From contig NZ_CAMFJS010000007.1 of NCBI RefSeq assembly GCF_945956965.1, positions 62,001 through 126,000 of the forward strand: DNA of 64,000 bases, given 5' to 3'. Below, in pieces: positions 16,444 to 26,295 of the stretch; the stretch's first letter is position 1, and each line of letters starts with the position of its first letter. The position numbers and the translations under genes are program-made. Under the pieces are notes generated by a model that was not told the origin of the DNA, made no database searches, and saw only the letters and a program-made list of their open reading frames with translations. The stretch comes from an uncultured Roseateles sp. Its GTDB lineage: Bacteria; Pseudomonadota; Gammaproteobacteria; Burkholderiales; Burkholderiaceae_C.

Positions 16444-18866
16444 CCGCGCCAACGCACACCATGGACGCCAATGTCAAGGCTCGTATTCTGGTCGTCGAAG
16501 ACGAGCGCATCGTTGCCCTGGACCTGAAGCTAACCCTCGAATCACTCGGCTTCCACGTCGTGGGCACGGCCTCGAGCCAAGACGAGGCTGTGCTGTTGAC
16601 GATGTCCTACCAGCCCGACCTGATCCTGATGGACATCAACCTCGGTAACGGGGGCGACGGCATTGTGGCTGCCGACGAAATTGCACGGTTTGCCGATGTG
16701 CCCGTGGTGTTTCTGACGGCTTATGCCGACAACGACATCTTGCGCCGTGCCGGGCAGGTGGCGCCGTATGGCTATCTAGTCAAGCCGGTCAGGCTGCGCG
16801 AACTCAACGCCACGGTGCAAATGGCCTTGGCCCGGGTGCGCGCCTCACGCGGCCGCATGGAGGCCGAACGGCGCTTACGGCTTGCCCTGGACACCGCCAA
16901 GATGGGCGTGGTCACGCTGACGCAGGGAACCGATCTGATCGAGATTGACGGGCACTTCCCGCCGGTCGCCGATCGTTCGGTGCGCGGATTGCGCATGGAA
17001 GTCAGCGAATTCTTGCTTCATCTCACCGAGGATGCGCAAGCCAAGGTACGGCATTTGCTGGAACGAGGCGGTGACCTGCATTTGGCCACGCGATGGCAAT
17101 TGCCGGGGGCCAGTTCACCCACACGGTGGCTCGAAGTCCATGCCAGCCACATCGCCCAAGAGCGGGCGGTGGTGGGGATCTGCCGTGATGTGACCGCGCA
17201 GGTGGAGCAGGAAGAAGCTTTGCGGCAAGCCAGCGTGGTGTTCGATTCGGCCGCCGACGCGATCCTGATTTTGGATACCCAAAGCCAAGTCACGACTGCC
17301 AACCCGGCCTTCACGCGCTTGACCGGCTGGCCAACGGCCGAGATCCGCGGACGGCATCCCAACGAATTCCTGCACGCGCGCCGCAGCAGTGACCGCGAAT
17401 TGCTGGTCGACACCCCGATGGACTTTCTTGGCCATGCCGAGGTCATGTGCCAGCGCCACGACGGCACGGCCTTCCCCGCCTGGGAACATGTGGCACCTGT
17501 ACGCGACGATGCCGGCATCGTGACCTACCGCGTGCTGACTTTCACCGACATCTCGGCCTTGCGACTAGCGGAAAGCCGGGTTCGGCATCTGGCCTATCAC
17601 GACCCATTGACCGGGCTTGGCAATCGCAACAAGCTGCGTGACCTGCTGGGTGGATTGCCCGAGTCGAAAGTGGACGACGACACGGCCGTGTTGTTCTTCC
17701 TGGACCTCGATGGCTTCAAGGTCATCAACGACAGCCTGGGTCACGACGTGGGCGATGCGCTGCTGATCGATATTGCCGATCGCATCCGCAGCGTGCTGCG
17801 CCAAGGCGATGAAGCCGTGAGGCTGGGTGGCGACGAGTTTGTGCTGCTGATCAGGTCAGGGCGCGACGGCGATGTGGACGCATTGGCGCGGCGCCTGCTG
17901 GACAAAGTGCGGGATCCCTTGAGCATTGCAGCGGGTTCGAGCGTTCAGGTCTCGGCCAGCATAGGCATAGCCCTGTACCCGCGTGACGGCAGCACGCCGG
18001 ACGCCTTGCTGCGCTCGGCCGATATCGCCATGTATGCCGCAAAAGCGGCGGGTCGCAATCGCTATGCCCGCTACCACGCCAATATGGCCGAAGCGGCCAA
18101 CGAACGCCTGACCATCGAACAAGGCCTGCTGCATGCCATGGCCAACGGTGAGCTGAGCCTGCATTGGCAGCCTCAGCTCACGCTCGAAGGGCGATCGGTG
18201 ATCGGCGCGGAGGCATTGCTGCGTTGGAATTCCGAGAACCTAGGGGCGATCAGCCCGGATCGATTCATTCCGGTGGCCGAAGAATGCGGGCTGATCCAGG
18301 CCCTGGGGCGCTGGGTGCTGCGCCAAGCGCTGACGACCTGGGCGCAGTGGCTGCGTGCAGGCTTGGTGCAAGGGCGCTTGGCCGTCAATGTGTCGGCGCT
18401 GCAGTTGCAGGACAAGCAGTTCATTGAGGATCTGGCGCACGAGCTCGAAGCGGCGCAGCTCAATCCCAAAGACCTTGAAATCGAGGTGACGGAAACCGCC
18501 TTGCAGCGCGTGCCGAATATCGAGCAAACCCTCGCCCGCATTGCCGAGCTTGGCGTGCGGATTGCACTGGACGATTTCGGCACCGGCTACTCGTCCTTAT
18601 CGATGCTCAAGCTGCTGCCCCTGCACCGCCTCAAGGTTGACCGCGCCTTTGTGCGAGACGTGGTTGGCAATCCCTCGGATCAAGCCATCGTGCGCGCCAT
18701 CGTCGCCATGGCGGACGCCCTGGGTTTGGAGCTCATCGCCGAAGGGGTGGAGGACGAGCGGCAAAGAGATTGGCTGCTGCACCTCGGCGTTAGCGAAGCT
18801 CAGGGCTGGCTGTTTGCCCGCGCCATGAGCGCGCCTGACTTCCTGGCTTGGCTGCGCGCGCGTTAG
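16440..18866 (+). CDS. Response regulator with PAS, GGDEF and EAL domains (c-di-GMP turnover)
   Basis: 808 residues. The order is REC (about 12-125, phosphoacceptor Asp in LILMDINLG, Lys in YLVKPV), a poorly conserved PAS-like stretch, PAS (about 265-380), GGDEF and EAL. The cyclase motif RLGGDEF is intact and is preceded by RQGD at five residues' distance, the product-inhibition I-site. The phosphodiesterase motif EALLRW and the DDFGTGYSSL segment with KVDRAF are also intact. Both cyclase and phosphodiesterase activity are therefore possible. The ATG at 16440 overlaps the kinase stop (ATGA), so the phosphorelay partner is immediately upstream. The frame extends to 16329, but the overlap decides the start. 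Confidence 0.92.
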   Translation: MTAPTHTMDANVKARILVVEDERIVALDLKLTLESLGFHVVGTASSQDEAVLLTMSYQPDLILMDINLGNGGDGIVAADEIARFADVPVVFLTAYADNDILRRAGQVAPYGYLVKPVRLRELNATVQMALARVRASRGRMEAERRLRLALDTAKMGVVTLTQGTDLIEIDGHFPPVADRSVRGLRMEVSEFLLHLTEDAQAKVRHLLERGGDLHLATRWQLPGASSPTRWLEVHASHIAQERAVVGICRDVTAQVEQEEALRQASVVFDSAADAILILDTQSQVTTANPAFTRLTGWPTAEIRGRHPNEFLHARRSSDRELLVDTPMDFLGHAEVMCQRHDGTAFPAWEHVAPVRDDAGIVTYRVLTFTDISALRLAESRVRHLAYHDPLTGLGNRNKLRDLLGGLPESKVDDDTAVLFFLDLDGFKVINDSLGHDVGDALLIDIADRIRSVLRQGDEAVRLGGDEFVLLIRSGRDGDVDALARRLLDKVRDPLSIAAGSSVQVSASIGIALYPRDGSTPDALLRSADIAMYAAKAAGRNRYARYHANMAEAANERLTIEQGLLHAMANGELSLHWQPQLTLEGRSVIGAEALLRWNSENLGAISPDRFIPVAEECGLIQALGRWVLRQALTTWAQWLRAGLVQGRLAVNVSALQLQDKQFIEDLAHELEAAQLNPKDLEIEVTETALQRVPNIEQTLARIAELGVRIALDDFGTGYSSLSMLKLLPLHRLKVDRAFVRDVVGNPSDQAIVRAIVAMADALGLELIAEGVEDERQRDWLLHLGVSEAQGWLFARAMSAPDFLAWLRAR

Positions 18867-19491
18867 GGCCACTCAGCTCGGGCGCGCAACGCGAACAGCG
18901 GAGCGAAGCTGAACTGAACTGAACTGAACTGAACTGAACTGAACTGAACTGAACTAAGTCGGGCAGTGGCGCGCCGAATGCGGCCTTCGCGCACAATCGC
19001 CGCCCCTCTCGCCTGCCCCCGCCACGGACATCGCCACTGAGCTTCTGCCTTGCCGCCTTGCTCGTGCCGCTGGTCGTCTGAGGGCGCGAGGGTCACACAG
19101 AGCGCGAGCAAGGACGCGAGGGTCAGGCCTTAAATCTCAAGGCCCCATCTACTCCACGACGACGTTTTGGCTGGCCAGTGAACGGCTGCTCCGGGCACAT
19201 TGCAGCCCCCGGAAGCCTACCCAAACTGAGCTGACTGAACAGGCTCCGACTGGCCATCGCGAATCGGAATAGGTGAGCACGTTCAATTGGAGCCGGCGGC
19301 TTTTGGGGTTCGGAATACGCAAGTTGAGCGCCCAGCTTAGTCGGCGTGCAGCCGCTTTGGCGAAGGCTCGGGCGCGGGCCTGCGGCGATACTGCGCGTTG
19401 GAGAGCAGAATAAAACGGCGCGGATGGCGGGTGCGAATGCAAGCACCGGCCACCAGGGACGGCCGGCGCTTGCGTTCGTTTTCATCGTTTC
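18867..19491. other. 625-base intergenic region without a supported gene
   Basis: Apart from the (GAACT)9 array, this stretch holds the short direct repeat CGCGAGGGTCA (19085-19095 and 19115-19125, 30 bases apart). Small open frames on both strands have no ribosome site or family likeness. The part from 19140 to 19400 is less GC-biased in third positions than the neighbouring genes and may be a decayed sequence. The promoter of the Crp/Fnr gene must lie near its right end. Confidence 0.6.
18911..18955. repeat. Pentanucleotide microsatellite (GAACT)9
   Basis: Nine perfect tandem copies of GAACT begin 44 bases after the stop codon of the GGDEF-EAL gene. On the plus strand every frame is closed by TGA in the repeat; on the minus strand the repeat is open in all three frames and would read Ser-Ser-Val-Gln-Phe. 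Perfect short tandem arrays of this length are prone to slippage. No other such array is present in the window. Confidence 0.95.
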
Positions 19492-20064
19492 ATGCATCAG
19501 ACCCGACTACTTTTTGAACAAGCCTCAGGCGCCCCGCTGCCAGACTGGGGGCAATTAGAGCCCTCCTATCGACTGGTGCACTTCAGCAAGGGCGCCGACA
19601 TTTTTGCCGAAGGTGAGTGGCAGCCTTTTGTCTATGTGATCCGCCATGGCATGGTCAAGCTCAGTTATTTCAATGAGCAGGGCGAGGAGTGGATCAAGTC
19701 CTTTATTGGCGAAGGTGACTTCTTTGCCTGCCCGAATGTGTTGGTGGCCGGCCAGAAGACGGATTACTCGGCCATTGCCCTGGAGTCTTGCCAGGTCGAG
19801 CAGATCCGCTACGTCGATCTGCGCGAGCTGATGGGGCGCCACGCCAGCTGGCAAGGCGCGGTCTTGCAATTGCTGGAGCGGCACATCGTGCGCAAGGAGC
19901 AGCGCGAGCGCCAACTGCTGACCATGCGCCCCGAGGAGCGCTACCAATCCTTTTTGAGCAGCTACCCGGCTCTCGCAGAGCGCATTCAGCAGCGCGATAT
20001 TGCGCACTATTTGGGCGTTACGCCCGAGGCCTTGAGCCGGATCCGCAAGCGCCTGCGGGCTTGA
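19492..20064 (+). CDS. Crp/Fnr-family transcriptional regulator
   Basis: 190 residues. A cyclic-nucleotide-binding-type beta-barrel (about 25-120) is followed by a long dimer helix and a short C-terminal helix-turn-helix (about 155-190: RDIAHYLGVTPEALSRIRK). The recognition helix has E..SR, the pattern FNR uses to read TTGAT half-sites. The N-terminal cysteine cluster that binds the iron-sulfur centre in true FNR is absent, so oxygen sensing by that route is unlikely. It is followed by oleate hydratase, with a TTGAT-N4-ATCAT element between the genes, making that gene its likely target. Confidence 0.85.
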   Translation: MHQTRLLFEQASGAPLPDWGQLEPSYRLVHFSKGADIFAEGEWQPFVYVIRHGMVKLSYFNEQGEEWIKSFIGEGDFFACPNVLVAGQKTDYSAIALESCQVEQIRYVDLRELMGRHASWQGAVLQLLERHIVRKEQRERQLLTMRPEERYQSFLSSYPALAERIQQRDIAHYLGVTPEALSRIRKRLRA

Positions 20065-20099
20065 TCTAGCGCAAGTGTGGCGCATGTGAAATTGGCCGA

Positions 20100-20113
20100 T
20101 TGATTTGGATCAT
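20100..20113. promoter_or_regulatory. FNR-type box upstream of oleate hydratase
   Basis: TTGATTTGGATCAT matches the FNR/ANR consensus TTGAT-N4-ATCAA at 9 of 10 defined bases. It is 61 bases before the oleate hydratase start codon and 36 bases after the stop of a Crp/Fnr-family gene whose recognition helix carries the FNR-like E..SR pattern. Which regulator uses it, and whether it activates or represses, cannot be told. Confidence 0.6.
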
Positions 20114-20173
20114 TTGAAGCGCGGCTCGCAGCGACGAAGCTGGCGGCCTCTTTGTTGATTCCACTCATTCGCC

Positions 20174-21772
20174 ATGTCGACAACACCCGCTTCCAATCGC
20201 GCCCCTTCCGCCATCAAAGCTTATTTGCTCGGTGGCGGCATCGGCTCCATGGCCGCCGCGGCCTTCATGATCCGGGACGCCAAAGTGCCCGGCGCCAACA
20301 TCACCATTTTTGAAGCCTCGCCGCTGATGGGTGGCAGCCTGGACGGCGCCGGTGACGCCGAGCGCGGCTACTCGCTGCGCGGCGGCCGCATGCTGACCAC
20401 CGACAACTACGAGTGCACCTGGGACCTGTTCAAGTCCATCCCTTCGCTGGAGCATGCCGGCCAAAGCGTGTTTGACGAAACCCTGGCCTTCAATGAGAAG
20501 CACAAGGCGCATTCGATGGCACGCCTGGTCAACCGCCAGCGCGCCAAGATGCCGGTGGAGTCCATGGGCTTTTCCATGCACGACCGGGTGGAGTTGCTGC
20601 GCCTGAGCAATGCCAGCGAAGAAGAGCTGGGCACGTCGACGATCACCGACTGGCTCTCGCCCGCTTTCTTTCAGACCGAGTTCTGGTTCATGTGGGCCAC
20701 CACCTTCGCCTTCCAGCCCTGGCACAGCGCCGTGGAATTCAAGCGTTATCTGCATCGCTTCATGCTGGAGTTCTCGCGCATCGAGACCCTGGGCGGTGTC
20801 AAGCGCACCGTCTACAACCAGTACGACTCTTTTGTGCGCCCGCTGCAGGCTTGGTTGCAAGCCCAGGGCGTGCAGTTCGTGATGGACGCCAAGGCGACTG
20901 ACCTGGAGCACCGCGAAGAGGGCGGCAAGTTCGTAGTGACAGCCATTCAGCTGCAACGCGCAGGCGCCACTGAACGCGTCGAGGTGGGCGCCGATGATCT
21001 GGTGTTCTTCCAGAACGCCTCCATGACCGACGCCTCCAGCCTGGGCTCCATGCACAGCGCGCCGCCTGCATTGACCAAACGCGACAGCGGCGGCTGGACC
21101 CTGTGGGAAAAGCTGGCCAAGGACCGCCCCGAGTTCGGCAACCCCGCCGCCTTCAACAGCAGCATTGCCGAGTCGATGTGGAACTCCTTCACCGTCACCC
21201 TCAAGGACACGGTGTTCTTTGACAAGATGCGCGCCTTCAGCGGCAATGAGCCGGGGACAGGCGGCTTGGTGACCTTCAAGGACTCGAATTGGTTGATGTC
21301 CATCGTGCTGGCGCATCAGCCGCATTTCGCCAATCAGCCGGCGGATGTGCAGGTATTCTGGGGCTATGCCTTGTTCCCGGATCGCATCGGTAACTTCGTG
21401 GCCAAGCCCATGACTGAATGCACGGGCGAAGAGATTCTGCGCGAGCTTTGCGGCCACCTGCGCTTTGATCTGGACGCCGTGGCGCATGCCAATTGCATCC
21501 CATGCCATATGCCTTACATCACCAGCATGTTCATGCCACGGGCCTTGAGCGACCGGCCCTTGCCGGTGCCCAAGAGCTCGAAGAATCTGGCCTTCATCAG
21601 CCAGTTCGTCGAGATTGCGGACGATGTGGTGTTCACCGTCGAGTACTCAGTGCGTGCGGCGCAGATGGCGGTGTATGAGTTGCTGAAGGTGGACCGCGCG
21701 GTGCCGGCCATCATCCCGCATGACCACGCGCTGAAGACCAAGTTTGAGGCTTTGCTGAAGGCCTTCAAGTAA
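20174..21772 (+). CDS. ohyA: Oleate hydratase
   Basis: 532 residues with the family's FAD-binding N-terminus (AYLLGGGIGSMAAAAF followed by ITIFEASPLMGGSLDG). Conserved later segments include MGFSMHDRVELLRL, FQPWHSAVEFKRY, YDSFVRPL and CIPCHMPYITSMFMPR. The enzyme adds water to the cis-9 double bond of oleic acid to give 10-hydroxystearate, detoxifying unsaturated fatty acids; FAD has a structural role. It is somewhat shorter than the well-studied enzymes (about 590 to 650 residues), mainly from a short N-terminus. No signal peptide. It is probably controlled by the adjacent Crp/Fnr protein through the FNR-type box. Confidence 0.93.
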   Translation: MSTTPASNRAPSAIKAYLLGGGIGSMAAAAFMIRDAKVPGANITIFEASPLMGGSLDGAGDAERGYSLRGGRMLTTDNYECTWDLFKSIPSLEHAGQSVFDETLAFNEKHKAHSMARLVNRQRAKMPVESMGFSMHDRVELLRLSNASEEELGTSTITDWLSPAFFQTEFWFMWATTFAFQPWHSAVEFKRYLHRFMLEFSRIETLGGVKRTVYNQYDSFVRPLQAWLQAQGVQFVMDAKATDLEHREEGGKFVVTAIQLQRAGATERVEVGADDLVFFQNASMTDASSLGSMHSAPPALTKRDSGGWTLWEKLAKDRPEFGNPAAFNSSIAESMWNSFTVTLKDTVFFDKMRAFSGNEPGTGGLVTFKDSNWLMSIVLAHQPHFANQPADVQVFWGYALFPDRIGNFVAKPMTECTGEEILRELCGHLRFDLDAVAHANCIPCHMPYITSMFMPRALSDRPLPVPKSSKNLAFISQFVEIADDVVFTVEYSVRAAQMAVYELLKVDRAVPAIIPHDHALKTKFEALLKAFK

Positions 21773-21913
21773 ACGGGCGAGGGCGGGCGATCCGCCGTTT
21801 CAAGTGCTGGCGCCAGGGGCCCAGCTCATCAGCGGCCGGCTGCCTTCGGCCCTGATGACAGCGCTGGCGCCTGGCCGCACAATGGACCACAGCTCTGTCA
21901 GCTTGTGGAAACA

Positions 21914-22813
21914 ATGGACCGACGCACCCTTTTGATCAGCCTGGCGACGCCGGCCGTTCTGCCCGCGCTGCCCACGCATGCGGCGGCGCTGGATTCGGCG
22001 GCTGACTTGCGGCAGATCAGCTATCCGGTCTTCGGTGGGCAGGAGGATTCCTTCCGGCATTACTGCATCGAGGTCTTGAAGCTGGCGGTTGAGCATTGCG
22101 GCGTCAGCTATCAGCTCAAGCCGGTGCTGCAACCGGTGGGCCAGGGGCGGGCGATCCGGCAGTTGAGCACGGGTGAGGGGCCGCTGAATATGCTTTGGAG
22201 CATGACCAGCGCGGAGCGCGAGCGCGATTTGCTGCCGCTGCGCTTCCCCTTGGACCGAGGGCTGATGGGTTGGCGCCTCTTGCTGGTGCGCAAGTCGGAG
22301 CAGCAGCGCTTTGCGCAGATCCGCAGCCTGGAGGCCTTGAGCGCCTTGACCGCCGTGCAGATGCATGACTGGCCCGACACGCAGATCCTGCGTGCCAACG
22401 GGCTTCAGGTCGGCACCGGCAGTTCCTACGAAAACTTGTTCGCCATGGTGCAACATGGCCGCACTGACTACTTCCCGCGCTCGGTGCTGGAAATCAATGA
22501 TGACCTGGCCCGCTACGGCGGTAGCCATGGCTTGGCGATCGCACCGGGCTTGCTCTTGAGCTACCCGACGGCCTTCTACTTCTTTGTCAGTCCGCGCGAG
22601 CCGGCGCTGGCCAGGGACCTGAGCCTGGGGCTTGAGCGCATCATCAGCAACGGCAGCTGGCGGGCGCTGTTTCTGCAGCAGATGCGGCGGCAATTCAAGG
22701 CCTTGAAGCTTCAAGAGCGGCAGGTGCTGGTGCTGCGCAATCCCTTGCTGCCGGCCGCCACGCCTTTGCAGCGTGCGGAGCTCTGGGAAGAGCCGGGCCG
22801 TCTGGCGCTTTGA
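21914..22813 (+). CDS. Periplasmic solute-binding-like protein (orphan)
   Basis: 299 residues from the ATG at 21914; a GTG three codons earlier is also possible. A signal peptide (RRTLLISLATPAVLPALPTHA) is followed by a two-lobed binding-protein fold resembling family 3 amino-acid-binding proteins: YPVFGGQEDSFRHYCIEVLK near the start and SSYENLFAMVQHGRTDYFPR further on. No permease or ATPase gene is adjacent, so it may act as a stand-alone sensor or serve a distant transporter. A second protein of the same general kind lies on the other side of icmF at 26417. Confidence 0.72.
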   Translation: MDRRTLLISLATPAVLPALPTHAAALDSAADLRQISYPVFGGQEDSFRHYCIEVLKLAVEHCGVSYQLKPVLQPVGQGRAIRQLSTGEGPLNMLWSMTSAERERDLLPLRFPLDRGLMGWRLLLVRKSEQQRFAQIRSLEALSALTAVQMHDWPDTQILRANGLQVGTGSSYENLFAMVQHGRTDYFPRSVLEINDDLARYGGSHGLAIAPGLLLSYPTAFYFFVSPREPALARDLSLGLERIISNGSWRALFLQQMRRQFKALKLQERQVLVLRNPLLPAATPLQRAELWEEPGRLAL

Positions 22814-22854
22814 GCCTTCTTTGCCGGTGTAGCGTGGTGTGCACAAGGCGCCAG

Positions 22855-22881
22855 AAAAAAAAGGCCTCACGAGGAGGCCTT
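22855..22881 (-). terminator. Intrinsic terminator of icmF
   Basis: Read on the minus strand, AAGGCCTC and GAGGCCTT form an 8-bp perfect stem with a 5-base loop, followed by eight T residues. It lies 51 bases after the icmF stop codon. The plus-strand gene ending at 22813 faces it without a T-run in its own direction. Confidence 0.9.
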
Positions 22882-22931
22882 GATGACGTTGAATACCGGG
22901 CGGGCCGGCGCTGGGGCCGGCCCCAACGCCC

Positions 22932-25900
22932 TCACATGCTGCGCCGATACTGCCCGCCGACCTCGAACAGGGCCGAGGTGATCTGCCCCAGTGAGCACAC
23001 GCGCACCGCGTCCATCAGCACCTCAAAGACGTTTCTGTTGTCGATCACTGCTTGCTGCAGGCGCGCCAACATGGGGCCGCTGGCCGCGGCGTGGGTGGCG
23101 TGGAACTCGGCCAAGCGGCTCAGCTGGGATTGCTTTTCTTCCTCGGTGCTGCGGGCCAGCTCGATGCTCTCTGGCACCGTGTCGCCATGCGGATTGCGGA
23201 AGGTGTTGACGCCGATGATGGGGTACTCGCCGGTGTGCTTGAGCATCTCGTAATGCATGCTCTCTTCCTGGATCTTGCTGCGCTGGTAGCCGGTTTCCAT
23301 CGCCCCCAGCACGCCGCCACGTTCGGCAATCTTCTCAAACTCGCTCAGCACGGCTTCTTCCACCAACTCGGTCAACTCTTCGATGATGAAGGCGCCTTGT
23401 GAGGGGTTCTCGTTCTTGGCCAGGCCCCACTCGCGATTGATGATCAACTGAATGGCCATGGCGCGGCGCACGCTTTCTTCCGTCGGCGTGGTGATGGCCT
23501 CGTCAAAGGCATTGGTGTGCAGGCTATTGCAGTTGTCGTAGATGGCGATCAGCGCTTGCAGCGTGGTGCGGATGTCGTTGAACTGAATCTCTTGCGCATG
23601 CAGGCTGCGGCCCGAGGTCTGGATGTGATATTTCAGCTTCTGGCTGCGCTCATTCGCGCCGTATTTGTCGCGCATGGCCACGGCCCAGATGCGGCGGGCC
23701 ACACGGCCGAGCACGGTGTACTCGGGGTCCATGCCATTGCTGAAGAAGAAGCTCAGGTTGGGCGCGAAGTCATCGATGTGCATGCCGCGTGCCAAGTAGG
23801 CTTCCACAAAAGTGAAGCCGTTGGACAGGGTCAATGCCAGCTGCGACAGCGGGTTGGCGCCGGCCTCGGCGATGTGATAACCGCTGATCGAGACGGAGTA
23901 GAAATTGCGCACATTGTGGTGCACGAAGTACTCGGCGATATCCCCCATCACCTTGAGCGAGAACTCAGTCGAGAAGATGCAGGTGTTCTGACCCTGGTCT
24001 TCCTTCAGGATGTCGGCCTGCACCGTGCCGCGCACATTGGCCAGCACCCAGTCCTTGATCTTGGCGGCTTCGTCGGCGGTGGGTTCGCGGCCGTTGTCGG
24101 CGCGGAACTTGGCCAGGTTCTGGTCGATGGCCGTGTTCATGAACATGGCCAGAATCGACGGTGCGGGGCCGTTGATGGTCATGGACACGCTGGTCGTCGG
24201 GCTGCACAGGTCGAAGCCGTCGTACAGCACCTTCATATCGTCCAGCGTGGCGATGGACACGCCGGAGTTGCCGACCTTGCCGTAGATGTCCGGCCGCGGT
24301 GCCGGGTCGGCGCCGTAGAGCGTGACCGAGTCGAAGGCGGTGGACAGGCGCTTGGCCGGCATGCCCTCGGACACCAGCTTGAAGCGGCGGTTGGTGCGGA
24401 AGGCATCGCCTTCGCCCGCGAACATGCGGGTGGGGTCTTCGCCCTCGCGCTTGAAGGCGAACACGCCGGCGGTATATGGGAAGCTGCCCGGCACGTTTTC
24501 CAGCAGCAACCATTTCAGTAGCTCGCCTTGGCACTCGTAGCCGGGCAAGACCACCTTCTTGATCTTGGTGCCGGAGAGGCTGGTGTGGACGAGGTTGGTG
24601 CGGATTTCCTTGTCGCGGATCTTCACCACGTATTCGTCGCCGGCGTAGGCTTTTTGCATGTCCGGCCACTGGGCCAGCAGCTTGCGGGCGGCGCCGTCCA
24701 TCTGCGCTTCGCGGCAGTCCACCAGCTCGGCCAGGGCCTCGCGCGCGCGGGTCTTCTCGGCATTGGCTTCGAACAACATGCGCGAGCTGGACTGCAGCTG
24801 CTGGATCTCGCGCGCCAGCGTGGCTTGCTGGCGGGCGCGCTTTTTGTAGCCGCGCACGGTGTCGCTGATCTCGGCCAGATAACGCACACGCGCAGCGGGC
24901 ACGACCGGGGTTTGATGGGTGCTGTGGCGGGTGTTGACGATGGGCAGGCGGCCTTCGCTCAAGCGCAGGCCCAGCTCGGCCAGGCGTGGCTTGAGGGCTT
25001 GGTAAAGCGCGGTCACGCCGTCATCGTTGAAGCGGCTGGCCATGGTGCCGAACACGGGCATGGCTTCGGGCTTGAGGGTCCAGGCTTCCTTGTTGCGCTG
25101 CACCTGCTTGGCGACATCGCGCAAGGCGTCCAGCGAGCCCTTGCGGTCGAATTTGTTGATGGCCACGAACTCGGCGAAGTCCAGCATATCGATCTTCTCG
25201 AGCTGGCTGGCGGCGCCGAACTCGGGCGTCATCACATACATGGGCACGTCCACATGCGGGACGATGGCCGCGTCGCCCTGGCCGATGCCCGAGGTTTCCA
25301 CCACGATCAGGTCAAAGCCGGCCAGCTTGGTGGCGGCGATCACATCGGGCAAGGCCTTGGAGATTTCGCTGCCGAAGTCGCGCGTGGCGAGGCTTCGCAT
25401 GAAGACGCGGGAACCCTGCGACCACGGCCCGATCGCATTCATGCGGATGCGGTCACCCAACAAGGCGCCACCGCTCTTGCGGCGCGAGGGGTCGATGGAG
25501 ATGACGGCCACGCGCAAGGCGTCGTTCTGGTCCAGGCGGATGCGGCGAATCAGCTCGTCGGTCAGGCTGCTCTTGCCGGCGCCGCCGGTGCCGGTGATGC
25601 CCAGCACGGGGGTTTTGATGTCTTTGGCCGAGGCTTGCAGGCTGGCGACCAACGCGGCGTCAGCCTTGCCGTTTTCCAGCGCGGTGATCAATTGGGCCAG
25701 GGCGCGCCAGGCGGCTTCGCCATGGCCTTGGATGGCGGCCAGGGTCTTGGGGGCGAGGGCGGCGAAGTCCTGGTCGGCCTTCATCATCATCTCACCAATC
25801 ATGCCGGCCAGGCCCATGCGTTGGCCGTCCTCGGGGCTGAAGATGCGCACGCCATGCTCGCGCAGATCGCGAATTTCCGCTGGCACGATCACGCCACCGC

Positions 25901-26222
25901 CGCCGCCAAAGACCTGGATGTGCTCGCCGCCGCGTGCCTTCAGCAGATCCACCATGTATTTGAAGTATTCGACGTGGCCACCCTGGTAAGAGCTGATGGC
26001 GATGCCTTGCGCGTCTTCTTGCAGCGCCGCGGTCACCACCTCATCCACCGAGCGGTTATGGCCCAGGTGAATCACCTCGGCGCCCATGCCTTGCAAGATG
26101 CGGCGCATGATGTTGATGGCCGCGTCGTGGCCATCGAACAGGCTGGCGGCGGTCACAAAGCGCACCTTGTTGGTGGGTCGGTATTCGGCCAAGGCTTTGT
26201 ATTCGGCGGATAAGTCGGTCAT
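22932..26222 (-). CDS. icmF: Fused isobutyryl-CoA/methylmalonyl-CoA-type mutase IcmF
   Basis: 1096 residues, the usual IcmF length. The order is a B12-binding domain (about 1-140, motif [10 protein letters not shown]), a MeaI-type G-protein chaperone (about 190-420, P-loop [12 protein letters not shown]), and the mutase TIM barrel with substrate domain (about 480-1096; [33 protein letters not shown]). IcmF interconverts isobutyryl-CoA and n-butyryl-CoA (and related branched acyl-CoA) with adenosylcobalamin, and its G domain guards cofactor loading. The ATG at 26222 has GGAG at proper spacing. A palindrome 76 bases upstream matches that of the LiuR-like gene at 60.5 kb, and a strong terminator follows. 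It is a single-gene transcript. Confidence 0.94.
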   Translation of the reverse strand: MTDLSAEYKALAEYRPTNKVRFVTAASLFDGHDAAINIMRRILQGMGAEVIHLGHNRSVDEVVTAALQEDAQGIAISSYQGGHVEYFKYMVDLLKARGGEHIQVFGGGGGVIVPAEIRDLREHGVRIFSPEDGQRMGLAGMIGEMMMKADQDFAALAPKTLAAIQGHGEAAWRALAQLITALENGKADAALVASLQASAKDIKTPVLGITGTGGAGKSSLTDELIRRIRLDQNDALRVAVISIDPSRRKSGGALLGDRIRMNAIGPWSQGSRVFMRSLATRDFGSEISKALPDVIAATKLAGFDLIVVETSGIGQGDAAIVPHVDVPMYVMTPEFGAASQLEKIDMLDFAEFVAINKFDRKGSLDALRDVAKQVQRNKEAWTLKPEAMPVFGTMASRFNDDGVTALYQALKPRLAELGLRLSEGRLPIVNTRHSTHQTPVVPAARVRYLAEISDTVRGYKKRARQQATLAREIQQLQSSSRMLFEANAEKTRAREALAELVDCREAQMDGAARKLLAQWPDMQKAYAGDEYVVKIRDKEIRTNLVHTSLSGTKIKKVVLPGYECQGELLKWLLLENVPGSFPYTAGVFAFKREGEDPTRMFAGEGDAFRTNRRFKLVSEGMPAKRLSTAFDSVTLYGADPAPRPDIYGKVGNSGVSIATLDDMKVLYDGFDLCSPTTSVSMTINGPAPSILAMFMNTAIDQNLAKFRADNGREPTADEAAKIKDWVLANVRGTVQADILKEDQGQNTCIFSTEFSLKVMGDIAEYFVHHNVRNFYSVSISGYHIAEAGANPLSQLALTLSNGFTFVEAYLARGMHIDDFAPNLSFFFSNGMDPEYTVLGRVARRIWAVAMRDKYGANERSQKLKYHIQTSGRSLHAQEIQFNDIRTTLQALIAIYDNCNSLHTNAFDEAITTPTEESVRRAMAIQLIINREWGLAKNENPSQGAFIIEELTELVEEAVLSEFEKIAERGGVLGAMETGYQRSKIQEESMHYEMLKHTGEYPIIGVNTFRNPHGDTVPESIELARSTEEEKQSQLSRLAEFHATHAAASGPMLARLQQAVIDNRNVFEVLMDAVRVCSLGQITSALFEVGGQYRRSM

Positions 26223-26295
26223 CGCTTGTCTCCAGCAGGCCCGGCGGGGCAGGGCCAAGTTTTATCAGCAAAGGTGGGCGGATTCTAGGTCTTGA

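Noticed and set aside
18911..18955. Tandem array considered as CRISPR
   Set aside because: Unit length is five bases without spacers and no cas gene is nearby.
18863..19111. Minus-strand small frame through the GAACT array, encoding Ser-Val-Gln-Phe repeats
   Set aside because: The repeat is simply open in all minus-strand frames; no ribosome site or conserved sequence supports a gene.
19123..19497. Minus-strand frame of 124 codons before the Crp/Fnr gene
   Set aside because: Overlaps the regulator's start, no family likeness, weak codon bias, no ribosome site.
20165..21508. Minus-strand open frame (447 codons) opposite oleate hydratase
   Set aside because: Antisense shadow of a well-identified gene, no domain likeness, no promoter or ribosome site.
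24528..26213. Long plus-strand open frame (561 codons) opposite icmF
   Set aside because: It mirrors the icmF codons on the other strand, is rich in His/Gln/Ala/Gly as antisense frames of high-GC genes are, and has no family motif.
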